Part shown: positions 1 to 4,841 of the stretch, piece after piece
Layout: every line of letters starts with the position of its first letter
Position numbering within the stretch: the first letter of the stretch is position 1
Assembly: GCA_020217165.1 (NCBI GenBank)
Contig: JAIWOE010000150.1
Span: 1-9,052, forward strand
Length of the DNA stretch: 9,052 nucleotides
Source of the DNA: Desulfovibrio sp.
GTDB lineage: Bacteria > Desulfobacterota > Desulfovibrionia > Desulfovibrionales > Desulfovibrionaceae
Reading direction: 5' to 3'
Position numbers and translations under genes: made by a program
The notes under the pieces: generated by a model
Database searches by the model: none
Told to the model about the DNA's origin: nothing
What the model saw: the letters and a program-made list of their open reading frames with translations, nothing else

Positions 1-150
1 GAGCACCCCAACGAGGCCGAGAAGTACAATCTGCGCTCCATCCCCACGCAGATCTTCTATGACGCCGAAGGCAAGGAACGTTGGCGACACGTGGGCTTCC
101 TGGAAAAGGCCGTCATTGAGGCCAAGCTCCAGGAATTGGGCGTGCAGTGA
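1..150 (+). CDS. Thioredoxin-family protein, C-terminal part (cut by window edge)
   Basis: Only the last 49 codons lie in the window, open from base 1 to the TGA at 148-150. The fragment contains RSIPTQIFYDAEGKE, which matches the thioredoxin segment with the cis-proline (IPT) that packs against the active-site disulfide, followed by the final strand and helix (VGFLEKAVIEAKLQELGV). The CxxC active site would lie upstream, so redox competence cannot be judged here. The stop overlaps the ATG of the next gene by one base, so the two are very probably co-translated. A thioredoxin coupled to a CcdA-type membrane protein suggests the pair moves reducing equivalents across the membrane. Whether the protein is cytoplasmic or exported depends on the missing N-terminus. 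Confidence 0.85.
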   Translation, partial: EHPNEAEKYNLRSIPTQIFYDAEGKERWRHVGFLEKAVIEAKLQELGVQ

Positions 151-875
151 TGTTTGACCAGCTGTTCCTGACCATCCACCAGTGGATCACCGGCAGCGGC
201 GAATGGGCGGTGCTTGTCGGCGCGGCCGGGGCGTTCCTGTGGGGCGTGGTCAGCGTGCTCTTCAGCCCCTGCCATCTGGCCTCAATCCCCCTCATTGTGG
301 CCTACGTGGGCGGGCAGGAACAGGCCGTGGAGGGCCGACAGGCGGCGTGGTACGCCGGGCTGTTCACCCTGGGCCTGTTCCTGACCATCGCCGCCGTGGG
401 CGTGGCCGGGGCCATGCTGGGGCGGATGATGGGGGATGTGGGGCCGTACTGGACCATTCTCGTCGGGGCCATCCTCTTGTGGGTAGCAGCGGACATGCTG
501 GGCGTGGCCAGGTGCTCCATGGCCAGCGGCATGGGCGGCCTGACGGCGCGCTTCAAGCTGCGTGGCGCCGGCGGGGCCTTTCTGCTGGGGCTGGCGTACG
601 GCGTCCTCTCCGGCTCCTGCACCTTCGGCTTCATCGCGCCCATCCTGGCCATCATCACCGTGCAGGAACAGCTGGCCACGGGGCTTGTGTACATCCTGCT
701 CTTCGGCGTGGGGCACGCCATCCCCATCGCCATCGCCGGCAGTTCCACGGCCATGGTCAGGCGCCTGCTCTCCAGCGGTTCCTGGCAACAGGGCGGGCTG
801 GTCTTCCGCCGCGGAGCCGGCGTGCTCATCGGCCTGCTGGGGTTGTATTTTGTGGCGCAGCCGTTTGTTGGCTGA
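150..875 (+). CDS. CcdA/DsbD-type membrane thiol-disulfide carrier (cytochrome c biogenesis family)
   Basis: 241 residues, very hydrophobic, with about six membrane spans (roughly residues 20-38, 43-55, 66-92, 101-119, 142-170 and 177-198, plus a C-terminal span at 221-238). Proteins of this family carry electrons from cytoplasmic thioredoxin to periplasmic partners through a pair of membrane cysteines. Two such cysteines are visible: C41 in LFSPCHLASIP, the FSPC motif of the first repeat, and C157 in SGSCTFGFIAP, the matching position of the second. A third, C122, lies in a loop. The ATG at 150 overlaps the preceding stop. A GTG at 147 is an equally close alternative that adds one residue. 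The upstream thioredoxin is the likely cytoplasmic or periplasmic partner. The final substrate (cytochrome c heme ligation, arsenic or mercury handling, general reduction) cannot be told from this window. Confidence 0.85.
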   Translation: MFDQLFLTIHQWITGSGEWAVLVGAAGAFLWGVVSVLFSPCHLASIPLIVAYVGGQEQAVEGRQAAWYAGLFTLGLFLTIAAVGVAGAMLGRMMGDVGPYWTILVGAILLWVAADMLGVARCSMASGMGGLTARFKLRGAGGAFLLGLAYGVLSGSCTFGFIAPILAIITVQEQLATGLVYILLFGVGHAIPIAIAGSSTAMVRRLLSSGSWQQGGLVFRRGAGVLIGLLGLYFVAQPFVG

Positions 876-888
876 ACATGAGGACGCG

Positions 889-906
889 GGGAGACTTTGG
901 GAGACT
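889..906. repeat. Two-copy 10-bp direct repeat between convergent genes
   Basis: GGGAGACT occurs at 889-896 and again at 899-906, a 10-base period, filling most of the 30-base gap between the ccdA-type stop and the response regulator stop. No terminator-like hairpin was found in this gap. Probably a small chance duplication. Confidence 0.4.
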
Positions 907-1634
907 CAATTGGTGATGCAGGCCGTCTGTTGAGGCGGAGTCTCCACATCCACATAGATGTAGCCTGCGCCGCGCACGGTGACGATGCGGGATTCCGTAC
1001 GGGGCGAAGGCCCCAGCTTGCGGCGCAGGTTGCTGATGTGCACATCGATGCTGCGGTCAAAGGGTGAGAGCTCCCGGTTCAGGGCCACCAAGGAGATGCG
1101 CTCCCGACTCACCAGATCCCCGGCCGAGGCCAGCAGCAGTTCCAGCATGTGAAATTCCACGGTGGTCAGCTGCACCGGCGCGCCGGCCACCTGTACGGTG
1201 CGGGTACGGGCGCACAGGGCCACATCACCCACCAGCAGCACCCGCTCCGGCTGGCGCAGGGCATCCTGACGCATGCGGCTGCGGCGGATGAGCGCCCGGG
1301 CCCGGGCCAGGAGCTCGCGCAGGTGAAAGGGCTTGGCCATGTAATCGTCCGCGCCCATCTCCAACCCCACCACCTTGTCCATGGTGTCACCGCGCGCCGT
1401 CAGCATGAGCAGGGGCGTGGCGGTGAGGGGTCGCACCTCCGACAACAACTCAAAGCCGCTGCGATCCGGCAGGCAGACATCCAGCAGGATCAGATCCCAG
1501 ACACCGTCCTGCACGGCGCGCAAGCCAGCCTCGCACGTATGGCGCGACTGGGCGCACATGCCCTCGCCCTGGAAGTATTCTTCCACCATGGCGCAGAGTT
1601 CCGTGTCATCGTCGATCATCAGAATGCCGTACAT
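906..1634 (-). CDS. OmpR/PhoB-family response regulator (CpxR-like), orphan
   Basis: 242 residues. Residues 1-117 form a receiver domain: acidic pocket D8-D9-D10, phospho-acceptor D52 in LILLDVCLPD, T79 in MLTARG and K101 in MAKPF, so phosphotransfer looks intact. Residues 130-230 form an OmpR-type winged helix; the recognition helix stretch FDRSIDVHISNLRRKLG and the C-terminal wing VRGAGYIYV resemble CpxR and RstA. The ATG at 1634 is chosen because MYGILMIDDD matches the normal receiver start and GGGGAGA lies just upstream; the reading frame stays open for 100 codons further but gives no family-like sequence. No histidine kinase is in view on either side, so its signal and partner are unknown. 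A promoter and a TTAAG dyad lie about 95-130 bases upstream, suggesting autoregulation. Confidence 0.93.
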   Translation of the reverse strand: MYGILMIDDDTELCAMVEEYFQGEGMCAQSRHTCEAGLRAVQDGVWDLILLDVCLPDRSGFELLSEVRPLTATPLLMLTARGDTMDKVVGLEMGADDYMAKPFHLRELLARARALIRRSRMRQDALRQPERVLLVGDVALCARTRTVQVAGAPVQLTTVEFHMLELLLASAGDLVSRERISLVALNRELSPFDRSIDVHISNLRRKLGPSPRTESRIVTVRGAGYIYVDVETPPQQTACITN

Positions 1635-1728
1635 TGCGTCTCCCCGGGGCTGCAGAAATTGCCCGCCGTGCGGCGTATGCCTCAAGGCAAGCAAGGTTGA
1701 CGCCAAGACGACGCCTTCCGCCCAAAGA

Positions 1729-1756
1729 ATTATTAAACCTTTCAGCGTGTTGTTAA
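1729..1756 (-). promoter_or_regulatory. Sigma-70-like promoter for the response regulator
   Basis: On the minus strand, TTAACA (1756-1751) and AATAAT (1734-1729) each match the sigma-70 hexamers at five of six positions and are 16 bases apart. The start of transcription would fall near 1722, about 90 bases before the ATG at 1634. It lies in the only AT-rich patch of a GC-rich intergenic region. Confidence 0.5.
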
Positions 1757-1767
1757 GGATTCTTAAG
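1752..1767. promoter_or_regulatory. TTAAG dyad / direct repeat, candidate operator
   Basis: GTTAAG-GATT-CTTAAG contains a perfect inverted repeat (TTAAG at 1753-1757, CTTAA at 1762-1766). The same sequence also reads as two TTAAG direct repeats 10 bases apart, with a related TTAAA 20 bases away at 1733-1737. OmpR-family regulators commonly bind direct repeats spaced by one helical turn, and the PmrA box is a pair of TTAA-centred hexamers. The site covers the -35 of the response regulator promoter, so self-repression or self-activation is a plausible inference. Confidence 0.4.
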
Positions 1768-1784
1768 ACCTGCCAAAGATGTTT

Positions 1785-1800
1785 CGGCACTGCGCGCGCA
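1785..1800 (+). promoter_or_regulatory. Weak sigma-54-like promoter candidate upstream of the sigma-factor gene
   Basis: CGGCACTGCGCGCGCA has GG and GC exactly ten bases apart, as sigma-54 (-24/-12) promoters require, with a good GGCAC half but GCGCA instead of TTGCA. The second half overlaps a perfect 12-base palindrome (CTGCGCGCGCAG, 1790-1801), which may be the real reason for the match. Confidence 0.2.
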
Positions 1801-1815
1801 GCATGGGAGCCCACC

Positions 1816-1845
1816 GGGCAACCCTTGCCCCGGCAACCCTTGCCC
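1816..1845. repeat. Tandem 15-bp repeat of a GGCAA-N3-TTGCC dyad
   Basis: GGCAACCCTTGCCC occurs at 1817-1830 and again at 1832-1845, a 15-base period. Each copy is itself a perfect inverted repeat, GGCAA-CCC-TTGCC, and the first extends to GGGCAA/TTGCCC (1816-1830). The pair sits about 60 bases before the sigma-factor start, in its likely 5' leader. It could be two adjacent repressor sites or two short RNA hairpins. Confidence 0.6.
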
Positions 1846-1902
1846 ACCGCGGGCTGGCCCTGCCGCCCGCTCCAGCCGCTCGCCGCGCAAAGGAGCCTGT
1901 TC

Positions 1903-2553
1903 ATGCGAAGCCAACACCGCCGCCCCACGCCCACGGCCCATCACGCTCCATCGCCCGATCTGAACGCCTGCCTGGCCGGCGACGAAGACGCCTGGCGGGA
2001 CCTGCTGGCCACACACGGCCCCCTGCTACGCAAGGCCGTGCGCTGGACCCTGCGCCGCCATGCGGCAAATATTGCCGCCTCCGAATTGGAAACCGACGTG
2101 GATGACGTGTTCCAGGACGTCTGTTTTCGACTGATTCGCAGCGAATACAAATTATTGCGCACATATGACCCCACCCGCGCCTCCCTGGGCACCTGGCTGT
2201 GCGTGGTGGCCAGAAGTGCCGCCCTGGACCATCTGCGCGCCCGCACCCCCACGGTCCACCTGACCGTGCAGGAACTGGAAGCCGTCATGGAGGCCCAAGA
2301 GGACGCCGGCGGCCTGCTCTCCCTGCCACGGGAACTGCTCACCCCCCGGCAACTCTATGTGCTGCATCTGTACTTTGAACAGGACGCCGACACCCATGAC
2401 ATTGCCGCCCTGCTGGACGTGCATCCCCACACCGTGCGCAGCATCCGCAACGCAGCCCTGGCCCGGCTGCGCTGGCACTACCGTCACGCCAGCCCCACCA
2501 CCCGTGCCTCAAGCAGGCCGAAAGAAACGCAAAGGGCGTGCAAAGCCGTGTGA
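1903..2553 (+). CDS. RNA polymerase sigma factor, ECF-like
   Basis: 216 residues with two sigma-70 domains. Region 2 spans about 20-112: DDVFQDVCFRLIRS is the core-binding 2.2 helix and YDPTRASLGTWLCVVARSAALDHLR is regions 2.3-2.4, which melt and read the -10. Region 4 spans about 140-192, with the -35-reading helix-turn-helix in DTHDIAALLDVHPHTVRSIRNAALARL. A basic, low-complexity tail of about 25 residues follows. The ATG at 1903 is preceded by AAAGGAG (1889-1895) at ideal spacing; the frame is open far upstream but overlaps the divergent regulator and looks non-coding there. No anti-sigma gene is adjacent, so control is probably transcriptional or lies elsewhere. The flagellin gene begins 153 bases downstream on the same strand. 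Target genes are unknown. Confidence 0.87.
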   Translation: MRSQHRRPTPTAHHAPSPDLNACLAGDEDAWRDLLATHGPLLRKAVRWTLRRHAANIAASELETDVDDVFQDVCFRLIRSEYKLLRTYDPTRASLGTWLCVVARSAALDHLRARTPTVHLTVQELEAVMEAQEDAGGLLSLPRELLTPRQLYVLHLYFEQDADTHDIAALLDVHPHTVRSIRNAALARLRWHYRHASPTTRASSRPKETQRACKAV

Positions 2554-2589
2554 AGTTAACCTAACTCATTAAAATTACATGATTTCATG
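2554..2589. promoter_or_regulatory. AT-rich segment with two dyads upstream of flagellin
   Basis: Directly after the sigma-factor stop lie two perfect inverted repeats, AGTTA-ACC-TAACT (2554-2566) and CATGA-TT-TCATG (2578-2589), in an AT-rich patch. A weak sigma-70-like pair can be drawn (TTAACC 2557-2562, CATGAT 2578-2583, 16 bases apart). No convincing sigma-28 (TAAA/GCCGATAA) or sigma-54 promoter was found. The flagellin promoter most likely lies here, but its class is uncertain. Confidence 0.4.
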
Positions 2590-2706
2590 AGTGGGCAAAA
2601 ATGCAGGACTCCGCCGCGAACGTACGAAAGGGCGTCTGCAGGCCAACAGGAAGGCCGTCCCGACACCCGTGCGAACCTCGCACCGGAACATTCAAGGAGG
2701 AGTGTC

Positions 2707-3582
2707 ATGAGTCTGATTATCAACCACAACATGATGGCGTCCAACGTGCAACGCAACTTGAGCACGTCCTACGGCAAGCTGGCCACGTCCACGGAGCGGC
2801 TGTCTTCGGGGCTGCGCATCAACAGTGCCGCCGACGACGCCGCGGGGCTGGCCATCCGCGAACTCATGCGCGCGGACATCACCGCCCTGAACCAGGGGGT
2901 GCGCAACGCCAATGATGGCATTTCCCTGATCCAGACCGCAGACGGCGCGTTGCAGGTCATCGACGAAAAGCTCATCCGCATGAAGGAACTGGCCGAACAG
3001 GCCGCCACCGGCACCTACAACTCCGACCAGCGGCTGATCATCGATTCGGAATACCAGGCCATGGCCTCGGAAATCACCCGAATTGCCAATGCCACGGACT
3101 TCAACGGCATTTACCTGCTCAACGGCAACCTTTCCAGCTCCACCCACGACGGGTCCGGGCTGGTCTCCACCGGCAAGCTCAAGGTGCACTTCGGCACCTC
3201 CAACGATTGTTCTGAAGACTACTACTACATTCAGATTGCCACGGCCACGGCCCAGGCCCTGGGCGTGGGTCTGGCAGCCGGGGACTCCATCTCCACCCAG
3301 CAGATGGCCCAGGAAGCCCTGGACCGCATTGAGCGGGCCATCGTCTCCAAGGACAATATCCGCGCCAACCTGGGCGCCCTGCAGAACCGGCTGGAGAACA
3401 CCATCAGCAACCTGGAAATCCAGGCGGAAAACCTGCAGGCAGCGGAATCGCGCATCTCCGATGTGGACATCTCCCTGGAGATGACCGAATTCGTCCGCCA
3501 GCAGGTGCTCACCCAGGCCGCGGTGGCCATGCTCTCCCAGGCCAACTCCCTGCCCCAGATGGCCTTGCAGCTCATCGGGTAG
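2707..3582 (+). CDS. Flagellin (filament subunit), short form
   Basis: 291 residues, near the short end for flagellins: the D0/D1 helical core with only a small central part. N-terminal block MSLIINHNMMASNVQRNL through RLSSGLRINSAADDAAGLAI (1-50) and C-terminal block RISDVDISLEMTEFVRQQVLTQAAVAMLSQAN (249-280) are the classical filament-packing and export regions. The segment IRMKELAEQ (90-98) keeps the residues that in enterobacterial flagellin contact TLR5. The central part is about residues 140-195 and contains one cysteine, C168, in NDCSEDYYY; flagellins usually have none. The ATG at 2707 follows a strong AAGGAGGAG (2694-2702). The protein is exported by the flagellar type III apparatus, so it has no Sec signal. 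It follows an ECF-like sigma gene, and its mRNA runs into a strongly structured region. Confidence 0.96.
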   Translation: MSLIINHNMMASNVQRNLSTSYGKLATSTERLSSGLRINSAADDAAGLAIRELMRADITALNQGVRNANDGISLIQTADGALQVIDEKLIRMKELAEQAATGTYNSDQRLIIDSEYQAMASEITRIANATDFNGIYLLNGNLSSSTHDGSGLVSTGKLKVHFGTSNDCSEDYYYIQIATATAQALGVGLAAGDSISTQQMAQEALDRIERAIVSKDNIRANLGALQNRLENTISNLEIQAENLQAAESRISDVDISLEMTEFVRQQVLTQAAVAMLSQANSLPQMALQLIG

Positions 3583-3583
3583 T

Positions 3584-3638
3584 GCCATTTCCCTGAACGT
3601 GGGGTGATGGGTGCATCGCCCCATTTCAGGGAGGTGGC
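3584..3638 (+). terminator. Long two-part hairpin right after the flagellin stop
   Basis: Starting two bases after TAG, GCCATTTCCCTGAA (3584-3597) pairs with TTCAGGGAGGTGGC (3625-3638), giving 14 pairs including two U-G. Inside, after a 3/2 internal loop, GGGGTGAT (3601-3608) pairs with ATCGCCCC (3615-3622), eight pairs with one U-G. The position is that of a terminator or mRNA-end stabiliser, but the sequence after it (CGTTTGCC) has no proper U-run, so intrinsic termination is doubtful. Confidence 0.55.
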
Positions 3639-3706
3639 CGTTTGCCAGCGCGGGTGAAGTGGACCCGTCATGGGCATCCTGGCGGCGTGACTGAAGAAAC
3701 CCGGCA

Positions 3707-3752
3707 AGTGTTGCGTCCTCAACATATGTCCATATCTGGGGGGCGCAACACT
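3707..3752 (+). other. Hairpin with 14-bp basal stem
   Basis: AGTGTTGCGTCCTC (3707-3720) pairs with GGGGGCGCAACACT (3739-3752): 12 Watson-Crick pairs and two U-G pairs. Above a partly mismatched step, ATAT (3724-3727) pairs with ATAT (3732-3735) around a GTCC loop. Confidence 0.55.
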
Positions 3753-3828
3753 GGGCTGCCTGCAAGGAGGCCCCGGAGCCACAGGCTCCGTGAGTCCGCC
3801 AACATCCACGCATTTGGGCGGACGATCC

Positions 3829-3870
3829 TCCCCGAAATAAGATGATGGGAATATCGTTTTATTTCGGGGA
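3829..3870 (+). other. 19-bp hairpin capped by a GGAA (GNRA) tetraloop
   Basis: Bases 3829-3847 pair with 3852-3870 without a gap: 16 Watson-Crick pairs, including a perfect 12-base outer stem (TCCCCGAAATAA with TTATTTCGGGGA), and three G-U pairs. The loop at 3848-3851 is GGAA, a GNRA tetraloop. No U-run follows on either strand, so it is not a standard intrinsic terminator. Confidence 0.6.
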
Positions 3871-4043
3871 CGTGAAACAGGACCCTGACCGGCGTCAAGG
3901 GGCGCGGACGGGTCTGGGCGAGGTGGCTTGGCCCAGGGGGCAGCCCTGCTGGTGGGCGTGGCCCTGGTGGTGAGCAACCTCCCCCACGGCCGGCGGTATC
4001 CCGAATGCTGGTGGTAGCGCCCCCCGTGAAGTGCCTGCAAGGG
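3871..4043. other. Intergenic stretch without recognised gene
   Basis: No reading frame here has both a plausible ribosome binding site and a protein-like sequence. Short GC-rich dyads occur (GACCC/GGGTC 3881-3885 with 3910-3914; CTGGGC/GCCCAG 3914-3919 with 3931-3936), but stems of 5-6 pairs are expected by chance at this GC content. The segment is the junction between the + strand flagellin region and the convergent minus-strand rnk gene. Confidence 0.4.
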
Positions 4044-4095
4044 ACACGTGCGGGGGCAATACACGTGTGCCAGCACCCTCAGCGAGCGTGCTGGC
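4044..4095 (-). terminator. Two adjacent hairpins at the 3' end of rnk
   Basis: GCCAGCAC (4069-4076) pairs with GTGCTGGC (4088-4095), a perfect eight-pair stem that spans the rnk stop codon. ACACGTG (4044-4050) pairs with CACGTGT (4062-4068), a perfect seven-pair stem directly beside it. Their place at the end of the minus-strand gene suggests transcript-end structures. Neither is followed by a U-run, so Rho-independent termination is not assured. Confidence 0.4.
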
Positions 4096-4507
4096 CCGCG
4101 CGCTCCGGCTGGTACACGACCTTCTTGATGAACACCCGCACCATGTTGCCGCCGGGAAGGGGCCACTCGATTTCATCCCCCACGGACAGGCCCAGCAAGG
4201 CGCCGCCCACGGGGGCCAGGATGGAGATCCGGCCTTCTCGCGCCGCGGCATCCGGCGCTGCTCCACCAGGGTACACCAGCGTCAGTTCAAACGTCTTGCC
4301 GCCGGGACGGGTTTCGAAAAATACGGTGGAGTGCATGGTGACCACGTCGGGCGGCATGTCCTGCGGCGCCACGATGGTCGCCCTGGCCAGTTCCGCCTCC
4401 AGGGCCTCCTTGCCGGGAAAGCTGTCGTCGGACACGCTTTCCAGCATGGCGTCCAGGCGTTCAATATCGGAGGAAGAGATGATCAAGGGGGGCTTTGAGT
4501 GCGTCAT
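4079..4507 (-). CDS. rnk: Rnk, RNA-polymerase-binding GreA/GreB-fold regulator
   Basis: 142 residues, close to E. coli Rnk (about 136). Rnk is a cytoplasmic protein that binds RNA polymerase near the secondary channel, competing with Gre factors; its name comes from its effect on nucleoside diphosphate kinase. The sequence has the family pattern: a short N-terminal coiled-coil region (SDIERLDAMLESVSDDSFPGKEALEAELARA), then EDM-type PQDMPPDVVTMHSTVFFE leading into the FKBP-like Gre C-terminal domain with APVGGALLGLSVGDEIEWPLPGG. The ATG at 4507 aligns with the E. coli start and has GGGAGA upstream. An in-frame ATG at 4558 with an almost identical ribosome binding site would add 17 residues. 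It is a single-gene unit converging on the flagellin region and diverging from the EAL gene. Confidence 0.88.
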   Translation of the reverse strand: MTHSKPPLIISSSDIERLDAMLESVSDDSFPGKEALEAELARATIVAPQDMPPDVVTMHSTVFFETRPGGKTFELTLVYPGGAAPDAAAREGRISILAPVGGALLGLSVGDEIEWPLPGGNMVRVFIKKVVYQPERAGQHAR

Positions 4508-4570
4508 GGTGTTCTCCCGTAAGGTGTGTTCGTTGACAACGTAGCGATGGCCTTGCATGGATTTCTCCCG

Positions 4571-4632
4571 TGCAGTGTCAGATGGTATTTGGCAAAATTG
4601 CCCATGGCCGCGGCGGCGCGTTCGACACTGCA
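4571..4632 (-). promoter_or_regulatory. Stem in the rnk 5' leader just before the first ribosome binding site
   Basis: TGCAGTGTC (4571-4579) and GACACTGCA (4624-4632) form a perfect nine-pair inverted repeat enclosing 44 bases. Inside lies a second dyad, GGCAA-AA-TTGCC (4591-4602). In a minus-strand transcript this would be a closed leader stem ending one base before the CGGGAGA ribosome binding site of the upstream rnk start. It could tune translation or be a protein-binding site; no known riboswitch was recognised. Confidence 0.4.
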
Positions 4633-4779
4633 GCCGCCAAGGTGTCGATGCTACCACATCCCGCAGGCAAGTGCACCTGCAATTGTGGCGTCCTGTTTTC
4701 CGGAAACGTCCCTGGCCGGTTTCATGTTGTATCCAGGCGTGGCACGCCGGGCATGCATCGGGGTGATGCGCATACGACG

Positions 4780-4808
4780 TTGACACGGCGCGGCCTTCCT
4801 CGTACAGA
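4780..4808 (+). promoter_or_regulatory. Sigma-70-like promoter for the EAL gene
   Basis: A perfect -35 TTGACA (4780-4785) is followed 17 bases later by TACAGA (4803-4808), a three-of-six -10. Transcription would start near 4815, leaving a leader of about 27 bases before the ATG at 4842. Confidence 0.45.
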
Positions 4809-4841
4809 CTCGGCTAATCCGCATACCATCCAGGACGTGCC

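Larger units (their letters stand above)
3584..3870 (+). ncRNA. Candidate structured RNA (flagellin 3' UTR element or small RNA)
   Basis: About 290 bases without a credible protein gene but packed with inverted repeats: 3584-3638; a small domain at 3644-3683 (outer stem GCCAG/CTGGC, inner CGGGT/ACCCG); 3707-3752; 3753-3773; 3774-3790; 3794-3823; and 3829-3870. Three hairpins (3707-3790) abut one another without gaps. Every non-Watson-Crick pair needed by the three long stems and the small 3753-3773 stem is a G-U pair when the RNA is read from the + strand (nine positions), and would be an A-C mismatch on the other strand. That argues for + strand transcription. It does not resemble a riboswitch or known RNA family that I can name. 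It may be transcribed with the flagellin mRNA or from its own promoter, which I could not identify. Confidence 0.45.

Noticed and set aside
282..1060. Minus-strand reading frames across the ccdA-type gene
   Set aside because: Typical antisense shadows of GC-rich coding sequence, rich in Pro, Ala, Gly and His, without family motifs.
1375..1902. Upstream extension of the sigma-factor reading frame
   Set aside because: It runs antisense through the response regulator and its translation is low-complexity; AAAGGAG before 1903 marks the real start.
906..1934. Longer version of the response regulator starting near 1934
   Set aside because: The extra 100 residues are unlike any receiver domain, cross the divergent promoter region and overlap the sigma-factor gene; the start at 1634 has a ribosome binding site and the normal family N-terminus.
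2593..2604. Sigma-54 promoter before flagellin (GTGGGCAAAAATGCA)
   Set aside because: GG to GC spacing is eight or nine instead of ten.
2694..2702. CsrA-binding site over the flagellin ribosome binding site
   Set aside because: Several GGA motifs occur in the leader, but purine-rich ribosome binding sites always contain GGA and no GGA-in-loop hairpin was evident.
2587..2706. N-terminal extension of flagellin
   Set aside because: Flagellins start at the MSLIIN-type sequence, and a strong ribosome binding site directly precedes that ATG.
3642..3845. Small + strand reading frame in the structured region
   Set aside because: No ATG with a ribosome binding site; the translation is basic and featureless; it coincides with the RNA hairpins.
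4740..4757. Sigma-54-like promoter (TGGCACG) upstream of the EAL gene
   Set aside because: The -24 half is perfect, but no GC falls ten bases after the GG; the nearest are at eight and twelve, which sigma-54 does not tolerate.
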